DNA from: Rhodobacteraceae bacterium Araon29
GTDB taxonomy: Bacteria; Pseudomonadota; Alphaproteobacteria; Rhodobacterales; Rhodobacteraceae
Direction of reading: 5' to 3'
Length of the DNA stretch: 64,000 bases
Assembly: GCA_039640505.1 (NCBI GenBank)
Contig: CP046865.1
Coordinates: forward strand, 3,311,661-3,375,660
Shown: positions 54,299-62,390 of the stretch, piece after piece
Position numbering within the stretch: position 1 is the stretch's first letter
Layout of the letters: the number at the start of each line of letters is the position of its first letter
Position numbers and translations under genes: made by a program
Notes under the pieces: generated by a model
Databases searched by the model: none
Told to the model about the DNA's origin: nothing
What the model saw: the letters and a program-made list of their open reading frames with translations, nothing else

Positions 54299-56626
54299 GT
54301 GCCTTCATTTTCGACCACGCTTGAACATTCCATCCACGCAGCACTGGCTTTGGCCAACGACAGGTCGCATGAATTTGCCACCCTAGAACACTTGCTGCTG
54401 TCCTTGTTGGACGAACCGGATGCGATTCGCGTGCTGCGGGCCTGTGATGTGGATTTGGATGAATTGCGCGGTAATCTGGTTGAATTTATCGAAGGTGATC
54501 TGGCTTCATTGGTCACCGATGTAGAAGGCTCTGAAGCCGTTCCAACAGCCGCCTTTCAGCGGGTGATCCAGCGCGCAGCGATCCATGTCCAATCCTCGGG
54601 CCGCACTGAAGTAACCGGCGCAAATGTGCTGGTTGCGATTTTTGCCGAACGCGAATCGAACGCCGCCTATTTCCTGCAGGATCAGGATATGACCCGTTAT
54701 GACGCGGTGAATTTCATCGCCCATGGTGTTGCCAAAGATCCCAATTTTGGCGAAGCACGCTCGGTATCGGGCGCTGGCGATATGGATGATGACGAGGCCA
54801 CAGACCGCGGCAAAAGCGATGAAAAGAACGAATCCGCACTTGGAAAATACTGCGTCGATTTAAACGCCAAGGCGCTAGAGGGCGATATTGATCCGCTAAT
54901 CGGGCGCAGCCATGAAGTTGAGCGCTGTGTTCAGGTGCTCTGCCGTCGGCGTAAAAACAACCCACTTTTGGTGGGCGACCCCGGCGTTGGCAAAACTGCG
55001 ATTGCAGAAGGGCTAGCGCGCAAGGTCGTGGCAGGGGATACCCCCGCTGTGCTGTCTGAAACCACTATTTTCTCACTGGATATGGGCGCGCTTTTGGCTG
55101 GCACCCGATATCGCGGTGATTTCGAAGAGCGGCTCAAGGCGGTGATTACAGAATTAGAGGCCCATCCGGATGGAATTCTGTTTATTGATGAAATTCACAC
55201 CGTAATTGGGGCTGGTGCAACCTCTGGCGGGGCTATGGATGCCTCAAACCTGCTAAAGCCAGCGCTTCAGGGCGGCAAATTGCGCACCATGGGGTCAACC
55301 ACATACAAAGAATACCGTCAGCATTTTGAAAAAGACCGCGCTCTCAGCCGCCGGTTTCAGAAAATTGACGTGAATGAGCCAAGCGTTGATGACACCATTA
55401 AAATCCTGCGCGGCATCAAAACCTATTTCGAAGAGCATCACAGCATCAAATACACCGCCGATGCGATCAAATCCGCAGTTGAGCTGTCGGCGCGCTATAT
55501 CACCGACCGTAAACTACCCGATAAAGCCATTGACGTGATTGATGAAGCGGGCGCGGCCCAGCATCTGGTGGCCGAAAGCAAACGGCGCAAAACTATCGGT
55601 ATCAAGGAAATTGAAGCTGTGGTGGCCAAAATCGCCCGCATTCCACCAAAGAATGTCAGCAAAGATGATGCTGCTGTGCTGAAAGACCTGGAAGTCAGTC
55701 TGAAACGGGTGGTGTTTGGTCAGGACCAAGCCATCGACGCGCTGTCTTCGGCGATCAAACTGGCCCGTGCGGGTCTGCGCGAGCCGGAAAAACCCATTGG
55801 AAGCTATCTTTTTGCAGGTCCAACAGGGGTTGGTAAAACCGAAGTTGCAAAACAGCTCGCAGATGTTCTTGGCGTGGAAATGCTGCGCTTTGATATGTCC
55901 GAGTACATGGAAAAACATGCGGTTAGCCGGCTGATCGGGGCGCCTCCGGGCTATGTCGGATTTGATCAGGGCGGTCAGTTGACCGACGGAGTGGATCAGC
56001 ATCCGCATTGTGTTCTGCTGCTTGATGAGATCGAAAAAGCCCACCCGGATGTCTATAACATTCTATTGCAGGTGATGGATCACGGCACCCTGACCGACCA
56101 TAACGGCCGGTCGGTTGATTTCCGCAATGTGGTCTTGATCATGACCTCAAATGCTGGTGCATCCGAAATGGCCAAATCAGCGATCGGCTTTGGCCGCGAT
56201 CGGCGCGAAGGCGAAGACACTGCTGCCATCGAGCGCACGTTCACGCCCGAGTTTCGCAACCGTCTGGATGCGGTGGTGAGTTTTTCACCGCTGCCCAAGG
56301 ATGTCATTTTGCAAGTGGTCGAGAAATTCGTATTGCAGCTCGAAGCGCAATTGATGGATCGCCACGTTTCAATTGAACTCAGCCGCGCAGCCGCCGAATG
56401 GCTGGCTGACAAAGGCTATGACGAGAAAATGGGTGCACGGCCACTTGGACGTGTCATTCAAGAGCATATCAAAAAGCCGCTGGCCGAAGAGTTGCTTTTT
56501 GGCAAACTTGCCAAAGGCGGACTGGTTAAAGTGGGTGTCAGCAAAGGCGAACTCAAGCTGACCCTCGAAGGTCCGCAAAATCCACGGCTGTCGGGCGATA
56601 AGCCGCCCTTGTTAACAGCAGACTGA
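54299..56626 (+). CDS. clpA: ATP-dependent Clp protease ATP-binding subunit ClpA
   Basis: The 775-residue unfoldase that feeds ClpP. The double Clp N domain (residues 1-145) starts MPSFSTTLEHSIHAALALANDRSHEFATLEHLLLSLL. AAA1 has GDPGVGKTAIAEGLA and LFIDEIHTVIGAG. AAA2 has GPTGVGKTEVAKQLA, YMEKHAVSRLIGAPPGYVGFDQGG and VLLLDEIEKAHPDVYNILLQ. There is no long ClpB-type middle domain, and IGF-type loop sequence (AIGFGRDRREGEDTA) supports ClpA. The GTG start follows AGGAG. The adaptor gene clpS, upstream in many bacteria, is not next to it. Confidence 0.96.
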   Translation: MPSFSTTLEHSIHAALALANDRSHEFATLEHLLLSLLDEPDAIRVLRACDVDLDELRGNLVEFIEGDLASLVTDVEGSEAVPTAAFQRVIQRAAIHVQSSGRTEVTGANVLVAIFAERESNAAYFLQDQDMTRYDAVNFIAHGVAKDPNFGEARSVSGAGDMDDDEATDRGKSDEKNESALGKYCVDLNAKALEGDIDPLIGRSHEVERCVQVLCRRRKNNPLLVGDPGVGKTAIAEGLARKVVAGDTPAVLSETTIFSLDMGALLAGTRYRGDFEERLKAVITELEAHPDGILFIDEIHTVIGAGATSGGAMDASNLLKPALQGGKLRTMGSTTYKEYRQHFEKDRALSRRFQKIDVNEPSVDDTIKILRGIKTYFEEHHSIKYTADAIKSAVELSARYITDRKLPDKAIDVIDEAGAAQHLVAESKRRKTIGIKEIEAVVAKIARIPPKNVSKDDAAVLKDLEVSLKRVVFGQDQAIDALSSAIKLARAGLREPEKPIGSYLFAGPTGVGKTEVAKQLADVLGVEMLRFDMSEYMEKHAVSRLIGAPPGYVGFDQGGQLTDGVDQHPHCVLLLDEIEKAHPDVYNILLQVMDHGTLTDHNGRSVDFRNVVLIMTSNAGASEMAKSAIGFGRDRREGEDTAAIERTFTPEFRNRLDAVVSFSPLPKDVILQVVEKFVLQLEAQLMDRHVSIELSRAAAEWLADKGYDEKMGARPLGRVIQEHIKKPLAEELLFGKLAKGGLVKVGVSKGELKLTLEGPQNPRLSGDKPPLLTAD

Positions 56627-56641
56627 TCCGCCTAAGAGTGA

Positions 56642-56674
56642 GGGTTTAGATCCCCAAGCAAGGGGACTAAACCC
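56642..56674. other. Strong hairpin between convergent clpA and the MotB-like gene
   Basis: GGGTTTAG/CTAAACCC (8 bp) encloses a second CCCC/GGGG stem and an AAGCAA loop. It lies in the 62-bp gap between two converging genes. There is no T-run on either side, so it would be a Rho-independent terminator only in a weak form; it may end both transcripts by another means. Confidence 0.6.
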
Positions 56675-56688
56675 GATGCGCAACCTTA

Positions 56689-59490
56689 TCACCGCTCTGT
56701 CAGTTTAATCTCGATCCGGCGGTTTTGCGCCCGCGCTTGGGTGGTGTTCGCGGTATTTACTGGCTGAAATTCCCCAAAACCATTGGCGGCCAAACGGCCA
56801 GCCGGAATTTGCAATTGGGTGATCATAAATTTGACCACCGACAGAGCACGTGCTTGGCTTAGCTCCCAGTTATCGCGATAGCGCCCGGTGCCAGACAAAG
56901 GCAGATTATCCGTATGTCCGTCAACCCGGATAACCCAGTCAATCCCGTCAGGAATATCCGACATCACGCGCTGCAGGATGCGCCCCACTTTGGTAATCTC
57001 ATCCTCACCTTTGCCTGATAGACGTGCCTGTGCCGGCCGAAACAAAACCTCTGAGGAAAATACAAAGCGGTCGCCGACAACGCGCACGCCTTCTTCGGCG
57101 GCCAAAACTTCGCGCAGACGGCCAAAAAACTCGGATTTATATTTGGCCAATTCTTCGGCCTGACTGGCCAGTGAATTGCGCTCTTCTTCAAGCTTTTTGC
57201 GCGCCGCTTCTTCAAGCTTTAAGCGTTTACGCTGCTCTGAAGCCGCCCGCGCCAGTGCCGCATTCAGCCGGTTACCTAGATTTTGCAACTGAACTTGGTT
57301 GTTTGCATCCAGCTCTTCTGACACCTCAAGCAAGGCCTGCAATTGGCCTAGCTGTTTGCGCAGTTCGCTGACCTGCTGATTAAGAAGGGCGGATTGCTTT
57401 TCGGCCTTCAGCAAATCTTGCGCGCGCTTATCAAGCGTTGCGGCTTTCTCGGCCAGTTGCTCTTTCGCGTTTTGCAGCAGAATTTGGCGCTCTACCGACT
57501 CGTTTAGGCGGGTTTGGGATAACTGATCCGCCGCCAGCTTCGCCGCAAGCGCCTGCTGCAACTGATCTTGAACTTTTTTGCGGTCGGTTTCGGCGTCTAG
57601 TTTAGCGGCCAGTGCAGCAGCAAGATCCGCCTCTAGGCTGCGCCGCGCCGCATCATCTGTCTGTTTTTGTGTTGCCAGTTGGGTTTCTAGACGAACAGCC
57701 TCATCTGCAGCGCTATCGCGGGCCTGCTCGGCTACGCTTAAGGCGTTCAGCGCTTGGGCCAATTGCGCCTGTGTATCGGACCGCTGTTTATCAATCGCCA
57801 GCTTGTCGGCCACGGCCGAGGCAAGATCAGCCTCAAGACTGCGCTGCGCATCACTGCTGGTTTGCTCAAGTTTGCGCAGCGCCTCTTGCAACTGTTCAAT
57901 ATCGGTTGCCGCGCGGTTGCGGTCCGCATCGGCAGCGGTCAAATTCACCAAAGCCTGCGCCAGTTTCTGGTTCAATGCCTCGGCTTCGCTCATGGCCTTG
58001 GCCCGCGCGGCCTGTTCATTGCGCAGCGCGGATTGTGTGTCGCTTAGGGTGCCTTGGGTGTCCCTCAATTGGTCTTTTGTTTCAGCAGATTGTGCCTCAG
58101 CTTGGTTAAGGCTGAGCAAAAGCGCAGCAATCTTTTGCTCTAAAGTGGCATTTTTCTCTTGCCCGTTGGCGGCTGCCTGTTCTGCTCGCTGCAACTCTTC
58201 GCGGGTCTGCGCAAGCCGGTCTTGCAGCGCCAGTGACCGGTCAGATTTCTCTAACCGATCTTGGTTGAGCCGCTCGATATCTTCCAGCGCGCTTGACAGC
58301 TGAAGCTGAAGCTTTTCAGCAAGCGATTGCGCCGATTGGCGCGCCTGATTTAGAGTCGCAACCTGATCTTGGGCCCGTGATAATTCGGTCTGCAATGCAC
58401 TCAGCTGCGCCGCTTTATCCTCATCTGATCCCAAAGCGATCTTTAGCGCGGCCTGCAGTTCACTGATCTGCATTTCAAGCATCTGCTGACGCGCCAAGGC
58501 GGCGGCCAAAGCGACCTCGGATTGATCAAAGGCGGCTTTGACCTGCTGACCGGTGGTTTCAAGATCGGATATTGCCTGGCTTTGGCTATCAACTTTTAGA
58601 TTGGCCGCTTCCAATGCCAAAAGTGTTTCTTGAAGCATCTGGTCAAGGTCGGCTTTTGCGGCCTCTGCTGCGGCAAGTATGATTAATGTTTCTTCTGCTT
58701 TGCGCCGCTGTTCTTCCAACACCAACGTCATGGCGGTCAGCTCGGCAGTGGCATTTTCAAGCTGTTTGCGCAGCTCTTGGGCGACCTGACTGGACACCAG
58801 ACGCGCGGCTTCTTCTTCGGTCAGAATATCTTTGAGCTTTACAAGATCTTCACTTTGCTGCGCGATCTGGGTTTCATTTTCCGCCTTTGCCGCTTCGAGC
58901 GAAGCAATATAGGCAGTCAGCGCCTCACGCTCTGCGGCTTTGCGCCTTGCGTCTTCTGTGGCGCTGTCAATTTCACTTCGGGCACTGGCAAGGGCCAAAT
59001 TCAATTGCTCTTGCTGGCTCAGTAATTCAACCTTTTCCGCCTCAAGCGTGGTGATTTGTTGATTTGATTTATTCTGCGCGGCCAACAGCGAGGCAACCTG
59101 TTCTTCAAAGCTTGCAATTCTTTGGCTGGCCTGTGCCAGTTGGTCTGCCGTATCGTCGCGCTGCTGAGTGAGCTGTGCGATCAACTGCGATTGCGCCGTA
59201 ACCTCGGCCTGGGTGTCACCCAAGGTCGCGTTGAGCGTGCCAAGTTCGGTTTCAAGCGTTTTGACTTTGTCGCGCTCCATGCCCAGTGCTTCGGCAATTG
59301 CAGCAATTTCCGCACTAAGAGTGTTCAACTCGCTTTCCTGACCGGTGATGGTTTCACGCAGCACAAACTGCACCACCATAAAAATGGTCAGCACGAACAT
59401 CAGCACAAGTAGCAAGCCGGTCATCGCATCCACGAACCCCGGCCAGATCGAGGCTTGGAAGCGCTGCCCTGTGCGTCGCGAGAGCGCCAT
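56689..59490 (-). CDS. MotB-like stator protein with a very long coiled coil and OmpA domain
   Basis: A 933-residue protein. Residues 15-44 are a MotB-like membrane helix with the conserved Asp21 (IWPGFVDAMTGLLLVLMFVLTIFMVV) that would take up protons. Residues ~50-790 are an almost continuous heptad-rich coiled coil full of Ala, Gln, Glu and Leu, with an internal duplication around SLEADLASAVADKL and SLEADLAAALAAKL. The last ~85 residues are an OmpA peptidoglycan-binding domain (RVDGHTDNLPLSGTGRYRDNWELSQARAL, GFGEFQPVNTANT, QNRRIEIKLTER). It is two bases downstream of the MotA-like gene. It is not flagellar MotB: no flagellar genes are near. The role is unknown, possibly envelope stability or motility-like force. 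The coiled coil seems long even for this family. Confidence 0.85.
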   Translation of the reverse strand: MALSRRTGQRFQASIWPGFVDAMTGLLLVLMFVLTIFMVVQFVLRETITGQESELNTLSAEIAAIAEALGMERDKVKTLETELGTLNATLGDTQAEVTAQSQLIAQLTQQRDDTADQLAQASQRIASFEEQVASLLAAQNKSNQQITTLEAEKVELLSQQEQLNLALASARSEIDSATEDARRKAAEREALTAYIASLEAAKAENETQIAQQSEDLVKLKDILTEEEAARLVSSQVAQELRKQLENATAELTAMTLVLEEQRRKAEETLIILAAAEAAKADLDQMLQETLLALEAANLKVDSQSQAISDLETTGQQVKAAFDQSEVALAAALARQQMLEMQISELQAALKIALGSDEDKAAQLSALQTELSRAQDQVATLNQARQSAQSLAEKLQLQLSSALEDIERLNQDRLEKSDRSLALQDRLAQTREELQRAEQAAANGQEKNATLEQKIAALLLSLNQAEAQSAETKDQLRDTQGTLSDTQSALRNEQAARAKAMSEAEALNQKLAQALVNLTAADADRNRAATDIEQLQEALRKLEQTSSDAQRSLEADLASAVADKLAIDKQRSDTQAQLAQALNALSVAEQARDSAADEAVRLETQLATQKQTDDAARRSLEADLAAALAAKLDAETDRKKVQDQLQQALAAKLAADQLSQTRLNESVERQILLQNAKEQLAEKAATLDKRAQDLLKAEKQSALLNQQVSELRKQLGQLQALLEVSEELDANNQVQLQNLGNRLNAALARAASEQRKRLKLEEAARKKLEEERNSLASQAEELAKYKSEFFGRLREVLAAEEGVRVVGDRFVFSSEVLFRPAQARLSGKGEDEITKVGRILQRVMSDIPDGIDWVIRVDGHTDNLPLSGTGRYRDNWELSQARALSVVKFMITQLQIPAGRLAANGFGEFQPVNTANTTQARAQNRRIEIKLTER

Positions 59491-59492
59491 TT

Positions 59493-60698
59493 TTAATCCT
59501 TTGTTTTCTTCGGCTTGGCGGGCTGCATTTCAGCCTTTTCAAAATCCTCAGTGGCTTTCAATATGGCATTGGTCAAAGCGGCAAAATCAGAGCGTAGGGC
59601 GCTGATGCTTTCCTGCCGCCCCGCGGAAATTTCTTCGGTAAGATGAAGCATTTGCACATCAATCGAGCGCAGACGCATCCGGCTTTCCGCATCCATGGCA
59701 TCACTGCGTTCCTTTTTGCCCAGTACCTCGATCAGCTTTTCCTGACCTTCGGCAACTTGTGATAACGCCATCGCACCGGGGGTATTGGCCTCAAGCCTCT
59801 GACCAAGCCTGTCTATGGTATCTGCGAGCGTGCTCAGCTTTTCATCCACCAACGCCCGGGCACCATCACTTTGGGCGAACATGGCCTGCAGGGCATCCAT
59901 TTGATCAGCCATCTGGTTAACCACACCAAGCGCCATATTTTGCTCGGGCGTTCCCTCGCCATCTCCGGATGAAAATCCAAGGCGGGTGATGCTTGATAGC
60001 CATTCTTCCAATTCACGGTAAAAGCGGTTTTGGCCGTGACCGGCAAAAAGCTCTAAAAGCCCGACCACCAGCGATCCTGCAAGTCCCAGCAAGGACGAAG
60101 CAAACGCGACACCCATACCGGCCAGCTGACTTTCAAGACCATTCATCAACCGGCTAAAGACGGCAAAGCCGGACTCGCCCTCTTGTGGGGCGAGCGAACG
60201 GATGGTTTCCACCAAAGCCGGTACCGTGGTGGCCAGACCATAAAACGTGCCAAGCAAACCAAGGAAAATTAGCAGATTCACAATATAGCGCGTGATCTCA
60301 CGCACTTCTTCGATGCGGGTACCAACCGAATCCAAAATGGATCGTGTTGAGGCCGCTCCGATCTGCATCTGCGCACCGCGCGCGCGCAAAAGTGTTGCCA
60401 AAGGGGCCAAAAGCTGCGGTGCTTTAGACGAAACGCTGCCCTTTTCACGGGCAAAGTTTTCAATCCAGCGCACCGAAGAAATCAATTGCACAACCTGTAC
60501 AAAACAGCTGATTACCCCGATTGCAAAAACAAATATAATAAAGCCGTTAAGCCATAGGTTTGATTGCACCACCGGCATCACGCTTGGCGCGGCAATCACC
60601 GCCCCAAAGGCTGTAAGCCCAACCACGATTAGCATCAGCATGACCTGACGCACGGGCTGTGAAAATTGTAATTTGTCTTCGAGGTTCGACTGATCCAT
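59493..60698 (-). CDS. MotA/TolQ/ExbB-like proton channel protein
   Basis: A 401-residue inner membrane protein. Four likely membrane segments lie at about 18-37, 49-72, 143-163 and 195-215. The conserved channel sequence is LLIFLGLLGTFYGLATTVPALV with the Thr of the MotA/ExbB pore, and GVAFASSLLGLAGSLVVGLLELFAG is the last helix. The C-terminal ~180 residues are cytosolic and helical (MDALQAMFAQSDGARALVDEKLSTLADTIDRLGQRLEAN), much longer than in TolQ. The ATG at 60698 follows AGGACC. Its stop is two bases before the MotB-like gene, so the two must form a stator-type complex. Confidence 0.87.
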   Translation of the reverse strand: MDQSNLEDKLQFSQPVRQVMLMLIVVGLTAFGAVIAAPSVMPVVQSNLWLNGFIIFVFAIGVISCFVQVVQLISSVRWIENFAREKGSVSSKAPQLLAPLATLLRARGAQMQIGAASTRSILDSVGTRIEEVREITRYIVNLLIFLGLLGTFYGLATTVPALVETIRSLAPQEGESGFAVFSRLMNGLESQLAGMGVAFASSLLGLAGSLVVGLLELFAGHGQNRFYRELEEWLSSITRLGFSSGDGEGTPEQNMALGVVNQMADQMDALQAMFAQSDGARALVDEKLSTLADTIDRLGQRLEANTPGAMALSQVAEGQEKLIEVLGKKERSDAMDAESRMRLRSIDVQMLHLTEEISAGRQESISALRSDFAALTNAILKATEDFEKAEMQPAKPKKTKD

Positions 60699-60736
60699 GC
60701 GGTCAGGTCCTACTACCAATTGATTTATGGCCCACC

Positions 60737-61297
60737 CTAAAGTGCATCTGCGCCAGAGCCAAGGATTTCATCATGCCTTGCTCGAACTTGAGTAACAAGC
60801 CATTGCAAATCTGCATCTTCAAGACCCAATTTAGTGATCTGGGCGACCGTATTAAAGAGATACTCTGAATTTGGCCCCATCCCCCCTTTAGCCGCAGCAA
60901 TAATCTGTGCCTGTTCGGTCAAAGGAATAGACCCGCAATATTGGACATGACCGGGATCAATGACATAGGTCAGCGCCGCAACCGACTGCCCCGAGCGCAA
61001 GGCGACCGGAACCGTTTTTTCGAGATAGGCCGAAGAAACCAATTCACGCTCGCGCAAATAGGCCAAGGTGGTGGCTTCGGCAGATTTCGCCACCCGAAAG
61101 GCAAGCCCGTCACAACTGCCACCGGCTGTTTGATCAAGCGCCAAGACCAATCCCGGATGCTCAACCGTGCCCCGATGATGGATCGAGCGCATGCAGAAAC
61201 TACGTTGATAGCCCTCAAGCCGCGCGAGGGCTGTTTCCACATAGTCAAAGCCGGGATTCCACAGCAACGATCCGTAGCCGAACACCCACATATCCAT
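60737..61297 (-). CDS. chaC: ChaC-family gamma-glutamylcyclotransferase
   Basis: A 186-residue cytosolic enzyme that splits glutathione into 5-oxoproline and Cys-Gly. The substrate loop is MWVFGYGSLLWNPGF, followed by LEGYQRSFCMRSIHHRGTVEHPG, and the catalytic Glu is in LAYLRERELVSSAYLEKTV. The C-terminal helical part (NSEYLFNTVAQITKLGLEDADLQWL) is typical. It is on the minus strand, just upstream of the MotA-like gene (38 bp), and divergent from the DUF2125 gene. Confidence 0.93.
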   Translation of the reverse strand: MDMWVFGYGSLLWNPGFDYVETALARLEGYQRSFCMRSIHHRGTVEHPGLVLALDQTAGGSCDGLAFRVAKSAEATTLAYLRERELVSSAYLEKTVPVALRSGQSVAALTYVIDPGHVQYCGSIPLTEQAQIIAAAKGGMGPNSEYLFNTVAQITKLGLEDADLQWLVTQVRARHDEILGSGADAL

Positions 61298-61363
61298 TTC
61301 ACTGGCCCTTCTGGTTTTGCGTCTGTAAACACGATTTTATCCGCAACCGAAAGGGCTGGCTGC

Positions 61364-62221
61364 ATGTTTCGAATGTTACTGATCATCTTTTTGGCCGCGC
61401 TGCTTTGGTCTGCTGCCTGGTTTTGGGGCGGGGCCAGCAACAAAATGCGAATCACAACTTGGATTTCTGACCAGCAACAAGCCGGTTACGACATTGGGTT
61501 TTCCGACCTTTCACAGCTCGGGTTTCCGAATCGGTATGATATGACCATGCAAAACCCAAAGCTGTCAGCGGCCAACCCTGGACTTGATTGGCGCGCAGAT
61601 TTTATTCAAATAATGCGGCTAAGTTATCAACCGGACCACCATATTTTGGTATGGCCAGACACCCAGAAGATAACTTTTAATAAGCGCAATTTTGATATGC
61701 GCCACCAAGGATTAAGAGCTTCGGTTGTGACCCGTGATCCGGGTCAGTTCCGGCTGTCGACCGAAGCCAGAGATATCGTGATTTCATCCTCAGGCCGCCA
61801 ATGGCTCGCGGCGCAGGATTTGCAGTTTTCCATCGTGGAAACCGCAACAGGCGTAAAAGTCTATATTCGGCTCAAAGACGTTAAACTTGACGAGGGCGCG
61901 CAGGAGGGCGAAATGCGCTTATTGTTCGATATTAGCGGCCAAGCGCTTGGATTTAACGGCCTGTTGCCACAGCTTCGCCCGAATGAAACTTTCGAAGTTT
62001 CTAACATCAAGTTGGGCATAAATGATGTCGATGTTACGCTTGAGGGCTGGCTGTCTCTTGGCTTGGACACAGGACTGCGCGGCCGACTGCAAGCAGATCA
62101 GAAACACTGGCAAATCGTTAAATCGCTTCTTGGTTCCGCCCTTCCAGAAAACCAGCCAGATAAGGGATTTTCCCGCTCAGGTCTAACCATAGCCCCCTAT
62201 GACGATGCGGCCGTGAATTAA
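61364..62221 (+). CDS. DUF2125 family protein
   Basis: A 285-residue protein with an N-terminal membrane anchor or signal (MFRMLLIIFLAALLWSAAWFWGG). The rest is a beta-rich periplasmic domain of the DUF2125 type: GYDIGFSDLSQLGFPNRYDMTMQNPKL, WRADFIQIMRLSYQPDHHILVWPD and LKLGINDVDVTLEGWLSLGLDTGLRG-like sequence. Function is unknown; the domain resembles AsmA/YhdP-like lipid-handling proteins only in general character. The ATG at 61364 follows AAAGGG at eight bases. An open frame extends upstream but overlaps chaC on the other strand and has no start support. Confidence 0.84.
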   Translation: MFRMLLIIFLAALLWSAAWFWGGASNKMRITTWISDQQQAGYDIGFSDLSQLGFPNRYDMTMQNPKLSAANPGLDWRADFIQIMRLSYQPDHHILVWPDTQKITFNKRNFDMRHQGLRASVVTRDPGQFRLSTEARDIVISSSGRQWLAAQDLQFSIVETATGVKVYIRLKDVKLDEGAQEGEMRLLFDISGQALGFNGLLPQLRPNETFEVSNIKLGINDVDVTLEGWLSLGLDTGLRGRLQADQKHWQIVKSLLGSALPENQPDKGFSRSGLTIAPYDDAAVN

Positions 62222-62274
62222 ATTCCGTAAACCACCTCGGCAGATCACTTGTCCGGTTCCGGATTCATATTTTG

Positions 62275-62302
62275 TTGGCAAGTGGATAAAAATTGTTACT
62301 AT
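62275..62302 (+). promoter_or_regulatory. Predicted sigma-70-type promoter of the ABC importer operon
   Basis: TTGGCA (62275-62280) and TACTAT (62297-62302) with a 16-bp spacer. The leader of about 80 bases contains a 7-bp inverted repeat, GGGCATT (62304-62310) and AATGCCC (62349-62355), before AGGAG and the ATG. Confidence 0.5.
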
Positions 62303-62390
62303 AGGGCATTGCACAGAGACCGCGCATCACAAATAGGCCGTGTAACGAAATGCCCGCCCGGTCACGATTTCACACAAAAAGGAGAAGTTC

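Noticed and set aside
57578..58303. 241-codon open frame on the plus strand opposite the MotB-like gene
   Set aside because: It is Ser/Ala/Arg/Cys low complexity caused by the Gln/Glu/Ala-rich coiled coil on the other strand.
56689..60698. Zorya-type phage defence (ZorAB)
   Set aside because: The MotA/MotB-like layout is similar, but no ZorC, ZorD or ZorE gene is near and the neighbours are housekeeping genes common in the order.
60941..61363. N-terminal extension of the DUF2125 open frame
   Set aside because: It overlaps chaC on the other strand, and the ATG at 61364 has a good ribosome binding site and opens a membrane anchor.
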